Below, in pieces: positions 14,604 through 25,567 of a stretch of DNA of 64,000 bases (positions are counted from its first letter, which is position 1; every line of letters starts with the position of its first letter). Both the position numbers and the translations under genes were made by a program. This stretch comes from Pectinophora gossypiella (taxonomy: Eukaryota > Arthropoda > Insecta > Lepidoptera > Gelechiidae), in NCBI RefSeq assembly GCF_024362695.1, contig NC_065413.1:15225511-15289510 (forward strand), given 5' to 3'. Below the pieces are notes generated by a model. It worked only from the letters and a program-made list of their open reading frames with translations, was not told the origin of the DNA and searched no databases.

Positions 14604-14792
14604 ATGATGTCGGAACAGAAATTTATATTTACAAAAAATAAGAGAGGCAAAGATACATTAATTTATAAGGACCACAGATATAATTTAAGTTCAAAAAATA
14701 AAACCGGATCAAGTCGCTGGAGATGTGTAATGAGAAGTGATTGTAGTTCAACTATAACATTGAATAAACAAAAAACCTCATACATTAGAAAA
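14604..14792 (+). pseudogene. FLYWCH-type zinc-finger exon, partial
   Basis: The frame from ATG 14604 gives KFIFTKNKRGKDTLIYKDHR, YNLSSKNKTG and WRCVMRSDCSSTITL. The order F...G...L...Y, WRC and a second cysteine matches the first part of a FLYWCH domain; the C-terminal zinc histidines are absent. AAA|GTAAGT at 14790-14798 is a plausible donor. A SINE begins at the same point, so the remainder of the domain is not in view. FLYWCH exons occur in host genes and in transposons, and I cannot tell which this is. Confidence 0.55.
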
Positions 14793-14796
14793 AGTA

Positions 14797-15118
14797 AGTG
14801 GTCCAGTGGTTGAGCGTTGGGCTCACGATCCGGAGGCTCCGGGTTCAAATCCCGGTGGGGACATATCACAAAAATCACTTTGTGATCCCTAGTTTACTTA
14901 AGACATTACAGGCTGATCACTTGATTGCCCGAAAGTAAGATCCGTGCTTCGGAAGGCACATTAAGCCGTTGATCCCGGTTACTACTTACTGATGAAAAAA
15001 TTTAGTCGTTACATGAGTCATATCAGGGCCCGTTGGCGGCTCAATAATAACTCTGACACCAGGGTTGATTAGGTTGGTATTCCACCTCACAACCCATACA
15101 ATAAGAAGAAGAAGAAGA
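14797..15118 (+). mobile_element. SINE family A, full-length copy
   Basis: It has head GTGGTCCAGTGGTTGAGCG, box B GGTTCAAATCC, body and a GAAGAAGAAGAAG tail. It abuts the presumptive donor of the FLYWCH-like exon. Confidence 0.9.
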
Positions 15119-16777
15119 CCGGCACTTTGCTTTAACGTTTGTTCCACGGATCACGTCAGGTTGACACATCAATCATGATGCATCGCAAAGGAATGGCGTC
15201 TGAATTGAAGCACAACTACTGAGTCACTCACAACAAGATAGCATCAAAGCAGTCATTAATCTATTAACTAACCATAAACTAAACAAGCCAACTGCAAAAA
15301 GTGTCAACGAAGTTAATATTAATTAAAAAAAACAACGCCCCGGGCATTGAACTAATGGATATTACATCCATTTTCACAATTGCTGTAAGTAATAAAAGTA
15401 CCAAAATGGGGCTTTTAGCTAAACCCGTGAAGATATGGCTCACGTTATGGCCGATTAGTTCACTCATATTGTGATTATTGCTGTGAATAGCAATGGGGTA
15501 TGGATTCTGTTTTTCTAGTTATGGATGTGTTAGTGTAACACTAGATAAGTCTTTAGAAATACTTGTGTAGCCAATTTTAATTTGGGTTGTTCCACAAGGC
15601 AAAATGCTTTCCTCGGAACGCTAAGGGGGGTGAAAATAAAGACTCCATATGGTGTTATCCCTAAATTGGTGGTCTATTTGCTTCTAGGGATATGGCGTGA
15701 GAGAATGCGTCTATTTCCACGATCGCTGCAATAAAACCTTCACAATGGAGCGAGCCTTCAATTCCACCAGCGAAAAAAGGTTTTACGACTACTATACGGG
15801 AAATATTACCAACAGTCCTATACCTCGTATCCAGGAATACGATTACGAAACAATATTAAACTGAGGAAGGAAAAACAGGAAAGAACTCATTTGCGTATCA
15901 TGCAATTGCGGTAACATGTTTTTTTCTGTCAGTATAATCAAACAAATGGGTATAGCAATAAATTCATGGTAACCTAGTATAGTAGATATTAATGTCTATT
16001 TACTAATACCCCATGTCAAACGACCAGGAGACGAAGATGGTATTAAAACCCGACATTTTCAGTAAATTACCTTATTTTGCATTTCTATTCCAAAAAGTTT
16101 GTGAAATAAGATTTTAGCATTAATAATTATCAATCACATCCCAACCTTCAAATGGAATACCTTAAAAATGTTTTAGAGATCAAAATATCATGTTCCACAA
16201 ACCAAAACTTATTCTAGTTTTCGTACAATGATACCCAATAGAATACATGAAAGATAGAAATAGAAAAAATCACAAATCAATAAAACTCATTCAAAAAACC
16301 ATTAGAGTTTAAAAATATCCTTATATAAACAAGTCAATTAACTGGCAACCCAAAGCCAGACCAAGCTATAAAGCATAAAGCTGAAGTCCTCGAGAACAAT
16401 AAGGTTATAAAAGGTAAAAGCACTTAATACATTAAAAGGATGTTTGAATCAGCTGATGTTCTGGCTACTGGCCAGGGTCGAGGTTTGAGCTTGGACTTGC
16501 GCATTGCGACTGTAAACACTACTCTATTGATATGCAAGGATAGTTGGGAGTTTTGCAAAGGTGGGGTTATTCAACGGATAATGATTCTACTTATTCTAAT
16601 TATATTCTGCCGTGTCGTTCCTAATTCTTTATAACACGTTTATTTGTATCAAGGTTTAGGGTATATAAGCAATTGATTGATTGTTTGGGTATGATGTGCT
16701 CAAGGTATGTTTCAGTTACTGGATCAAGGTTCGGTTAGTAATAATAAGTAAATTCAATTTCTCTACATAACATAAAC
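15119..16777. other. Intergenic, no recognised gene
   Basis: AT-rich. A region at 15279-15475 is open in short frames on both strands, but no domain was recognised in either. Confidence 0.4.
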
Positions 16778-16843
16778 AGCCTTATACGTCCTGCTGTTGG
16801 GCACAGGCCTCCCCTCAATCAACCAGAGGGCAAATTCCTGTTT
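16778..16843 (-). mobile_element. SINE family B tail fragment
   Basis: Minus-strand copy of the family B end (plus text GGGCACAGGCCTCCCCTCAA), truncated at its 5' side. Confidence 0.7.
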
Positions 16844-18654
16844 ACAAAAAGTTGCCTGTACCAGTAACGCTTTCTGAAATAATAATGATAACCTCAAATT
16901 AATTTTCAGATAAGTTTATAATTTTTAATTAGATTACTTCCGAGTGAAATAATTTAGAATTAAGCTAAGAACTTAAAGCTAAACTTAAATTAGATATTTT
17001 TTTTCATAAATGTTAGAATTAGATAAACAATGTGTTTGTTGAGCTAAAGTGCCAATATGCCAGGGACGATATTAATGCTTTCTTCCAAGTATCACTCCAT
17101 TGGCTTCCTCTAGTGCGTGCAATGTGCAAACCAAGTGGTCGTGACGTCATATCACGGCAGTCATTAGTATACAATGTCTGCATTACGTCAGCTATATCAA
17201 TATTCGTGGGTGGATTACTATCTTTTTATCTGTTATCTACGACAATCTGCCAATGCACCATCTAGTTTTTCGCGGAATTCTCTAACGTGATATTGTTACT
17301 TACAACGCTATCCTAACAAACGTGCTGTTTAAACGCCTCTCTAATCAGATTTGAGAGCTTCGCAAGGTCGACTCCTAGGACCGTTGCTTCACCTAGTGCA
17401 CAACTATAAAGTGCGACATTTTCAGTATTTTGCAAGTCGTGTTCAATTCGCTTCAAGCTTGATTGTCTCACATAGACAAAAGCGAATCTGCCCTAACTAC
17501 AAGCGGACACATGACGACCATCACATAATAATTTCCAAACTATACCTCTTTAAATCCCTCCGAAAATAATATTACCGTTTAAACTAAGCTAAGGGAACTA
17601 AGCTGTATGTACAATTTGCGGAATATTCGCGAATACCGCTTGACACTCAACACTGTAAATCGGGTACACTCGATAACATATCACTGAAAGTTCCACGGAA
17701 GACACAAAGCACAAAACCACCAAAATAAATCTCAACGAAATTAACCACTGGAGTTAAAAACGCGAAATCATTTGTAATTGTAATTGCCACCGGCGTTCCT
17801 TATTCGTGTAAGGAAGAGGTGGTTTTATTTTTATTTGTTGGAGTTTCGATTTTCTGTCTAGAACGTGGCCGTGCCTCGCCGGCGGCGCGCGGCGACTGGA
17901 AGGATCGACCGACAACCCTAGGGGAGGCTGCGTGTTTGCGCACACCACTCGTGCGAATACCTACCTTCTAACTATAAACGTAGAGTCGCATTTGCCGTGG
18001 TCGATGTAGTTTGATTCGTTAAGCAGTTGTCGGTGGGTGTCGCAACGCTGCAAGCGACGTCGGCGCTTGTACAATTCGTGTTTTAGACGGTGAGGGATAA
18101 AGCGGGAATTTGTTCGAGGGTATGACGGGAGGTCGAGGAATGAGGCGCGGTCTCGGGATTCAATGGGGGAACAGAGGGCGCTAGGGCGCCGGTACTATGC
18201 TCACATTAAGCTGACTTTGTTAGCGCCGCCAATATCCGCATGCCACGGCTATTACCTCGGGGTATTGCGGCCATAACGCTGTATGGGATAGGTTCGTTAA
18301 ACTTATTAACCAACGAGTCATCTAATCCATCTTTTGAATTTCTAATACGAAAAATTTTACAATTTTTATGCAATTGACTTTTAAGGTCGATTCTTTTGCG
18401 CAGTGATAAATTTTCTTTTGAAAGACCGTGATATAATGGAATGGTATCATCGTGTTGAGATATGCAAAGAATTCTTATTGTAATGACAATGATTCTTGTA
18501 TGCCTGTCATCTATTATGATGCTGAATACTCATTGACAATAACAGTTGTTTCTGAGGAGAGAATAAAGTTCAAAATATCAAAATAATGCACAAACAACAG
18601 ACTGTAAATGTTTTTGTTGGTTTTGGTTATAGGCCGTTATATGCGGCCATATAG
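16844..18654. other. Intergenic with a CpG-rich segment
   Basis: Mostly AT-rich. From about 17860 to 18250 the sequence becomes GC- and CpG-rich (GCCTCGCCGGCGGCGCGCGG at 17873). That could be a promoter or first exon of an unseen gene or an old repeat; no splice-supported exon was found. Confidence 0.35.
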
Positions 18655-18710
18655 CTCACCACCGAAACCATTGGATAACAGAAAGCTCAGTGAGGTGTGG
18701 GTACTTAGTT
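18655..18710 (+). mobile_element. Retroposon family E fragment
   Basis: AACAGAAAGCTCAGTGAGG followed by GTGGGTACTTAGTT matches the family E body. It is interrupted directly by a LINE tail. Confidence 0.6.
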
Positions 18711-18712
18711 AA

Positions 18713-18917
18713 TATTTTATGTTTATTTTTTCAAAAAAAGAACGTCTAGGGCCCTGTGCCGAGGTTTTTCTTGCAGATTCTTTTCCCCGGCTATACAGGT
18801 TGTGAGAAGCTGCAGTAGTTTTAGGCGGATGAGACGTTCGTTATGTAAAATTGACGATTCAAAGTGTAACTATGTTACCTACTGAATAAAGATATTTTTG
18901 AATTTTAATTTGGATTT
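18713..18917 (+). mobile_element. LINE 3' end L1
   Basis: It contains CTAGGGCCCTGTGCCGAGG, GAAGCTGCAGTAGTTTTAGG and ends AATAAAGATATTTTTGAATT. A second copy lies in inverse orientation at 55015-55215. It is the 3' untranslated end of a non-LTR retrotransposon; the coding part is absent. Confidence 0.75.
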
Positions 18918-18994
18918 GAACTTGCTTAGATGTATTCTCTATCCCAATTGGGATATCGTCGTGAGCTATGTTGTGATATCACACAGTCGGGTCG

Positions 18995-19113
18995 AATTGG
19001 ATAAAATATGGCACGACGGAAAATTCCACTTGATTGTAACTCAGAATCATGAGCTGAATCATCCCTCTCTGTATTCGGTACGGCGACTACGGTGTCACTA
19101 ATACTCTGTGGGT
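18995..19113 (-). mobile_element. Hairpin MITE M2, half copy
   Basis: The minus strand reads AGTATTAGTGACACCGTAG and TCATGATTCTGAGTTACAAT, matching one arm of the intact element at 31503-31706. Confidence 0.6.
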
Positions 19114-19121
19114 GAGAGCCT

Positions 19122-19195
19122 TCAGCGCTCCCCATTTGTCCGGCCAAGTAGTTAATGCCGTCTGCGGCAAATCTACAATAAGTCACGTCAATAAA
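19122..19195 (-). repeat. Dispersed repeat R3
   Basis: CCGGCCAAGTAGTTAATGCC and CTGCGGCAAATCTACAAT are shared with 59228-59292 (same strand) and with 34896-34945 and 63030-63088 (opposite strand). Confidence 0.6.
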
Positions 19196-20703
19196 AAAAA
19201 AAAAACCTAATACCCTGTGTGTAGCGTCTAAGTCTCGCTACAGGAACAAAAATATCCTTACGTACAGTTTCTCTAGTCTCAGGATTTATCTTAAGATTTA
19301 TACGTCTAGACTCATTGTACAGCGTGGGTGGATCACGATACAATCAATAAGTCCAAGGCAGGGCTGAAGATGTTTTCTACGTGATTGGTGAAGGATTTAT
19401 TAGACCGGTTCTATTGGAGCTGAGAATAAAATGTACGCGACAGAAACCAATTCTAGAGGCTTTTGTGAGGTGATTAAAATACGGCAATTTTATACCCGCA
19501 ATAATGCCGATTCTGGCGACAAAACGTATTTTTAATTAGTTGGCAGTTTTAAAATAGTGCTGTCCTTTACTTACGATAAGTACAACAAAGATCTAGAGCT
19601 AGTTTTGGTTGATTATTACAAAAAAAACACCAAATCAGTAATATTTAGAAAGCCTTTGATGGCTTAATACAAAAACCAGGGTTGATGAAATTGGTAATCC
19701 ACCTCACAACCCACACGATAGAAGAAGAAGAGTAGTACTTTAAAACATGATATGTAGACTGATGAGAATAGAAAAAGCAATATTTGTGTGTTAGTATGAT
19801 AAAAAGTGGAATTTCGTTGTCACTGACTCTCCTAAATGTGATGTCTGGAAAAATCTCTCTCTGCCAATCTGTCAGTAATTTGAGGTTGGTAACGCGGACA
19901 CTGAAATCGAGATAAAAGGTAGACGAGTGATGTGCTCATGGAACATTTCCGGTCGTTAAAAGGCGCATAAGTTATGTGAGCTTAATTATATAGCCATAAC
20001 GGAGAAAGGATCAGAGTATTTCCTGAACGAACATGTTGAGCAAAAACGTAGCCAGAGTCGTTACTATTAAACGTTTTTTACAACAGGAACGCACATTCAC
20101 TCACTGCGCTACGTAGAATATAATACTCTATTGCCCTTATTGATATCATACGATACGAGTTGTACCTATTATGGATAGAGCTATGTACGCCGTTACAGTG
20201 GTCTACATCAGACCCGTTAATAATTTTAAGATTAGAGATAAGTAAATGCCTAATGTATACAATGTGGCAGTACTTTATATAAATAAATAAAGAAACGAAG
20301 CAATGACTTCTTCAGAATTTGTGTACGGGCACAAGTACTAATATGTATACACTTTGAAAACATGTCACATTAAGTTTATTTACAAATTAAACCGTAAGTC
20401 TCATTAAATGTGAAATATGATAGTACGAAAAGGTCCTAAAGTGGGTATATGATATTGCTCATGACTGTACCTTGTAAGTACCGCGGACGAACTTATTTGC
20501 TCTTTTCAAAAAGCTACAAGAAATGTGCTTGGTTGGAAAACTTGGTCGTAACTTTTAAAGGTGTTTGCACTATTTTGCCCGTACTTTATTCGGTTTAGTC
20601 ACGCCATAGTTTTCTAGACAAAGTTCTTACTAACTATTTGGCATTTTTGCTTGCAGATTAATCCTGCTAATGTACTTCGTCAAGTTTTGTCTCCTTTTTA
20701 ATA
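19196..20703. other. Intergenic, SINE-A tail fragment
   Basis: A family A tail (GGGTTGATGAAATTGGTAA to GATAGAAGAAGAAG) is at 19668-19733 on the plus strand. Nothing else was recognised. Confidence 0.45.
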
Positions 20704-21003
20704 TTCTTCTCCTATCGTGTGGGTTGTGAGGTGGATTACCAACCTAATCAACCCTGGTGTCAGGGTTGTTAATGAGCCGCCAAAGGCCTGTCATGGCTCA
20801 TGTAACGACTACTTACTTACATAAGTAGGAACTGGGACCAACGGCCTAACGTGCCTTCCGAAACACGGATTATCTTACTTTCGGACAATCAGGTAATCAG
20901 CCTGTAATATCCTAACCAAACTAGGGATCACAAAGTGTTTTTTCGAACCCGGGACTTCCGGATCACGAGCCTAACCCTCGACCACTGGACCACGGCGGCC
21001 GTT
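20704..21003 (-). mobile_element. SINE family A, nearly full copy
   Basis: The (TTC)n tail at 20704, the body with CCAAACTAGGGATCACAAAG, and the head ending CCACTGGACCACGGCGGCC are all present in minus orientation. A short deletion has removed the STGGGGACA-like block just 5' of box B. Confidence 0.88.
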
Positions 21004-21117
21004 ACGATAGAAGAAGCGTATCCTGTGTTATGAAGTCCTCATTTCTGAAAACTGATTTATAAAAAATCACGAAAAGATCCATCTTTTTCTTCTCTACTTA
21101 TTCTTTTTTTGTACTCT

Positions 21118-21158
21118 TTTCTTCTTCTCTCGTGTGGGTTGTCTTTATCAACCCTGCC
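21118..21158 (-). mobile_element. SINE family A tail fragment
   Basis: Short piece with TCTCGTGTGGGTTGT then TATCAACCCTG, the family A 3' end, cut off by the next element. Confidence 0.55.
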
Positions 21159-21169
21159 GGGTCTGCATG

Positions 21170-21312
21170 ACAACCGCGCTGCGAATTATATTGAGCGCTA
21201 CGACCAATAAACGATACGAATGCTATCTACGTAGATGGACGTCAAATGGCTATTGGTCGAAGGCCTCGATATAATTCGCGCCGAGCGCGGCGCGGTTTCG
21301 TGCAGAGCCTAC
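21170..21312. mobile_element. Hairpin MITE M4
   Basis: The left arm has ACCGCGCTGCGAATTATAT and GACCAATA. The right arm is its inverse (ATATAATTCGCGCCGAGCG and AACCGCG...). It has no coding capacity, and target duplications were not resolved. Confidence 0.65.
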
Positions 21313-21329
21313 TGGTTTTCTTTTAGTAT

Positions 21330-21502
21330 GGATATTGCCAGGTGTCGGACGACGCTCAGTGGGCCTGTTACAAGGTGGACCGACGATCTGGTGAAGGTCG
21401 CGGGAAGCCGCTGGTTGCGGGCAGCGCAGGACCGATCGTCGTGGAGATCCTTGGGGAAGGCCTATGCCCAGCAGTGGGCGTCGTACGGCTGATGATGATG
21501 AT
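21330..21502 (+). mobile_element. RTE-like LINE 3' end (reverse-transcriptase C-terminus and tail)
   Basis: The reading frame gives WTDDLVKVAGSRW then AAQDRSSWRSLGKAY ending in TGA, followed by an ATGATG tail. This C-terminus is one I associate with lepidopteran RTE-type endonuclease/reverse transcriptases. It is severely 5' truncated. Confidence 0.85.
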
Positions 21503-22116
21503 TGATATTGCGTCTGTCATTCCGGTGCATCGTATTTCGAAATTATTTCGCTTTTAACAACTTGGGGTTCAATTTTGTATTGTTTTATCGATTGTCGAGT
21601 AAATTGTCTTTCGTATTGTTTACTTGTTTTGAAAGAGCCTGATAAAAAGTCTATATTCATAAGTCTATCTTTAGCTTTTTGTTATCATAGCAATACAATC
21701 TTCCAGACAAAGGCATTCTGGTCAACCCGACACGACCTATAAGGTCGCAACAATGTTCATCGATGAATTTTAGGCACGTGCCAACAGAGGAAGCGACATG
21801 TTGGGAATAGCAATGGGTAGTTGGATACAGAAACAATGTAAAGACGGACAGTATGAAATATTAATATGAATTGCAATTTGAAGTTCGAGGAAAGGAACCT
21901 GGTATTATTAATATAAGATAGACATATGTCCGTATCTCATACCCGTATAACCTTATTGAGCAACCATCAACCACTAGAACACAGTCTGAACCTACACTCC
22001 ATTTTTCCTTTTCAGGTGTGGAACCCTAAAAAAGAAAAAAAAGAAAAACAGCATGTGTAGCTTCTGCAGGGTTAACATGCGCAACGTGATAAAATTATCG
22101 ATCGATTCAATACAGC

Positions 22117-22291
22117 GTGCATTCCGAAGCACGGATGATCTTAATTTTTGGACAATCAGGTGATCAGCCTGTAATGTCCTAACCAAACTAGGGATCTCAA
22201 AGTGATTTTCGTGATTTGTCCCCACCGGGATTCGAACCCGGGCCCTCCGGATCGTGAGCACAACGCTCAACCACTGGGCCACGGAGGCCGT
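22117..22291 (-). mobile_element. SINE family A head half
   Basis: The minus-strand head (GGCCCAGTGGTTGAGCG, box B GGTTCGAATCC) and the front of the body are present. The 3' half is missing. Confidence 0.85.
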
Positions 22292-22526
22292 CGTCTTAAA
22301 TTAGTGATGATGACTTCGACAAGATACCCACAATACCCACAATAACATGTCAAATACACTCCATTGATATACCAGGTCATATAGAGCTGCACAGAGCATG
22401 GAAGCCGCATCAATGTGACACGTGACAGAGCCACGTGCTGACTACACACGGACGAGACTGCCTTAATCATACCAGCGTAGTACAAGCTGGTATGATTTGG
22501 CATACTAGGGTGGTGGTACAAAAAAA

Positions 22527-22810
22527 GTCATGATTTTAACTAAATAGGCTAATTTCCAACTAGTCAAATCAGTTACTTTTTACTAAACGTCAAAACACGA
22601 AATTGCTATGGAATTTGTTTGAAAAAGCACACTGTGACGTCATAGAAAACGTGATAAAATGTCGGACATAATATTACGTTTTTCTTGTTTAAAAATTCAT
22701 AAATGAGTTATATTGAAAAAAGAAAACGTTTTTCGTTACTTTTAGATGTGTCTTTATTTAGTAATCAGAATTTCATAATTTATCTTGAACCTAGTACACC
22801 ACCCGATTAA
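22527..22810. repeat. Dispersed repeat R2
   Basis: AACGTCAAAACACGAAATT and a TGTGACGTCAT block recur at 32990-33190, with a weaker copy at 36745-36845. The element type is unknown. Confidence 0.5.
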
Positions 22811-22890
22811 GCCTATCATGGTTTTAGTAATTCTAATCAAATATCATGACTTTACGTCACAACGCAATATCAACGTCAAACGGGACTATT

Positions 22891-23054
22891 CTTCTCTTCT
22901 ATCGTGCGGGTTGTGAGGTGGTACTCCAACCAACCAACCTCATCAACCCTGGTGTCAGGGTTACTATTGAGCCGTCAAAGGCCTCCGATATGATTCATGT
23001 AACGGCTACTTACATCAGTTGTCATCGTTGGTCCCGGTTACTACTTACTGATGT
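22891..23054 (-). mobile_element. SINE family A copy with internal inversion, flanked by 12-bp duplication
   Basis: AACGGGACTATT occurs at 22879-22890 and 23055-23066. Between them the 3' half of SINE A runs on the minus strand. The next segment (GTTGGTCCCGGTTACTACTT at 23029) is in the opposite orientation, as expected for twin-primed insertion. Confidence 0.85.
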
Positions 23055-23158
23055 AACGGGACTATTTATTTATTTATATATTATGTTTGCCAACAGACAA
23101 AAATGATTTTACATGTAACATAACCTATATGCAAATACTGCGCTAGTGCTCGTCCAAT

Positions 23159-23666
23159 GGGTTATTGTACATTCGCCACAAAGTAAACTCGCCACATTTT
23201 GAAAACTCCATACTTACATTGAAAGTAAACTCGCCACATGTTGTTGTAAATTCGCCACAAATCCTCAGTTCACATATTTTTTGCTAAAAGTAGCGATAGC
23301 AAGCAATCTTTTTATTTTTTTTTTAGCGAATAATTATATTCATAAAAAAATAAAAACTAATAAGAAATTAAAATCAGCCACATGAGAACTGTGACGTAAA
23401 ATCAGCCACATGAGAACTGTGACTTTCAAGTAAGTAGATGTAAGTTTAATGGTTGAAATTGCTGTGTTTATGAAAAATAAATAATGTTTTTATTCTACTT
23501 ATTGTTTGATTTTTCTGCAGACGTTACACAAAAAAGCAATGGTGGCGAGTTTACAATAATCAAAATTAATAATAAACAATTTACTTCATAAAAAATAGAA
23601 CTGTGGCGAGTTTACACATATTTTTTTCTGTGGCTAGTTTACTTTGTGGCGAATGTACAATAACCC
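23159..23666. mobile_element. 508-bp inverted-repeat DNA transposon, 8-bp target duplication
   Basis: CGTCCAAT flanks it at 23151-23158 and 23667-23674. The terminal repeats (about 38 bp with one mismatch) begin GGGTTATTGTACATTCGCC. Each arm carries three versions of GTAAACTCGCCACA. The middle has a directly repeated 26-bp block (CAGCCACATGAGAACTGTGA). No coding frame of note is present. The 8-bp duplication fits hAT-like or P-like elements, but the termini do not match the usual hAT CAG ends. Confidence 0.88.
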
Positions 23667-23807
23667 CGTCCAATTATAAACAAACACAAGATGCTAATTT
23701 ATTTACGCTACGACAGACGACAATTTATGTAAAATAAATAAATAAATCTGAAAAGAATAAAACAACACTTAATAAACTTAAATGTTTAAAGATTACAAAA
23801 GACACGG

Positions 23808-23867
23808 GGCGGCTCAATACAAACACCAGGGTTGATAAGGATGGTCATCCACCTCACAATCTACATG
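23808..23867 (+). mobile_element. SINE family A tail fragment
   Basis: CGGCTCAATAC followed by ACCAGGGTTGATAAGG and CACCTCACAATC matches the family A 3' end. Confidence 0.6.
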
Positions 23868-24608
23868 TAGATGTAGAATATAATCAGGCTTGTGGAGCCG
23901 TGTGTAGTGAAGCAGATTTGCTGTTATATCAGATTGGACTGTACGCCACGTGGCTTATTGATTGACCCGCTTGCTGCAAGGGTGCATCCAAACAAAGGTA
24001 CATGCAAGCTTTGTTCAGGGTTTGTATGTCCGCGGCGGAACAAGTTGGTAAGACCCAGAGGATGTGAAGTAAATTTCGCAATCATACGAATTGGTGCGGG
24101 GCGGAGAATAACCGTTCTATACGTAGTATTATCCTTTATTTTGACGTAATAGTCGACTTTTATGACATGCCCGGTGTGATAAGCAGCTAACAACGCATTT
24201 TAGGGCTTTTCACATACACACAAAAACTCACGCCGATTTCCCACTGGGGTAAGCACAGACTATGGAATTTCATTTGCTGCGATCCTTATAAACTCCTCTT
24301 GCTTCCTCCGCAAGCTTGCTTTTTTGAGCTTTTCAGTATTTTTTTAATTCCAGTCCAGCAAAGAAGTGAACATACGAATTTTCAACGTTCCATATTTCGT
24401 CTTACGATCGATGTCGTAGCGAAGGAAATTCGTAGCAAATGTCTCGCGGTTCGCTTATCCAGTTCACGGCTCGATGAATGTGGATATTGATATTTATGAA
24501 GGGAGGGTTGCGATATGGCTTAACCTTTAGATTTAGGTACCTACTATACCTGCTAGAGTTGGCGATGTGAAGCGAAGGCAAGAATAATACTAGGTACAGA
24601 ACGGTAAC
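23868..24608. other. Non-coding, repeat-like GC patches
   Basis: CAAGTTGGTAAGACCCAGAGG and GCGGGGCGGAGAATAACCG at 24040-24115 are the inverse of motifs at about 30660-30765, so this is probably a shared transposon fragment. No gene was recognised. Confidence 0.4.
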
Positions 24609-24968
24609 CGTTGAAAGACAAAGAGAGATTCGAGGCCTTTGAAATGTGGTGTTGGAAGAGGATGGAAAAAATAAGCTGGACTGAAAGAGTTACTAATGAG
24701 GAAGTGCTAGTAAGAGTAAGGGAAAAGAAGCAAATATTGAGAGTTATTGAGGACAGAAGGGGTAAGATGATTGGACACTTAATAAGACACGACGAATTTA
24801 TAAAAAAAAAACGTCATAGAAGGAAAGCTACAAGGAAAAAGAACAAGAAGAGCTTACATGGAACAGATCAAAGAGAAGGTGAACGTCGTGTCTTATAAGG
24901 ACGCGAAGGAATTGGCCTTTGATAGACCAGAATGGAGAATGCAACACCGACAAGAGCGTGGCTCTTAA
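24609..24968 (+). mobile_element. RTE-type LINE C-terminus and 3' end
   Basis: It encodes FEAFEMWCWKRMEKISWTER, then VTNEEVL and GKMIGHLIRHDEF, then after a frame shift YMEQIKEKVNVVSYKDAKEL and WRMQHRQERGS with a TAA. This is the end of a reverse transcriptase open frame. Copies of the same 3' end lie at 60594-60836 and 61222-61275 (minus). Confidence 0.85.
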
Positions 24969-24984
24969 ATAAATAAATATATCT

Positions 24985-25503
24985 TTATTTACTCTCACTA
25001 ATGCCATTGCAATATAACAATACATTACAACAACAAGACATGGACTGTTTCAGTAAAAGGTATGAGAACTTATTGTATATGCCAAGAACTAATTTAACTC
25101 TAACCAATAATAATGTATATTGTATGTGTATTAAAATTTATAATGCCTTACCATTTACTATAAAGGAGTTACCATTGCCAATATTTAAAAGTAAATTAAA
25201 AAAAAATCTTATTCACCATACCTTTTATTCAGTGAAAGAATATTTAAATTTAAAGTCACAACCGTTTATTTAAATTAAGGTTAATTGTTTTTTGTGTATT
25301 TAAAATATCTATTGTTATTTAATTTTTTTAAGACAGATTTATTAAAGATTAAATGTTCCTTTAATTATAAATTATTTAATATTAATATTCGCACGCTGTA
25401 TGGTTGGGTGATGGACTTTTTTTGATATAATATATATTTTAGATCGTTTATACCACCCTAGAGCGAATAAATTATATTTCAATTTTCATTTCATTTCATT
25501 CTA
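24985..25503 (+). mobile_element. CR1/jockey-like LINE C-terminus and 3' UTR
   Basis: The frame 25001-25273 ends KIYNALPFTIKELPLPIFKS, then KKNLIHHTFYSVKEYLN, the usual last segment of CR1/jockey-type reverse transcriptases. A 3' UTR follows, closing in TTTCATTTCATT repeats. Confidence 0.7.
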
Positions 25504-25567
25504 TGAGAATCTGGTGCCTGATCTAGATAAGACCCTGTGGTCCAGGTCACCAGGTTCCTAGCTCTTA

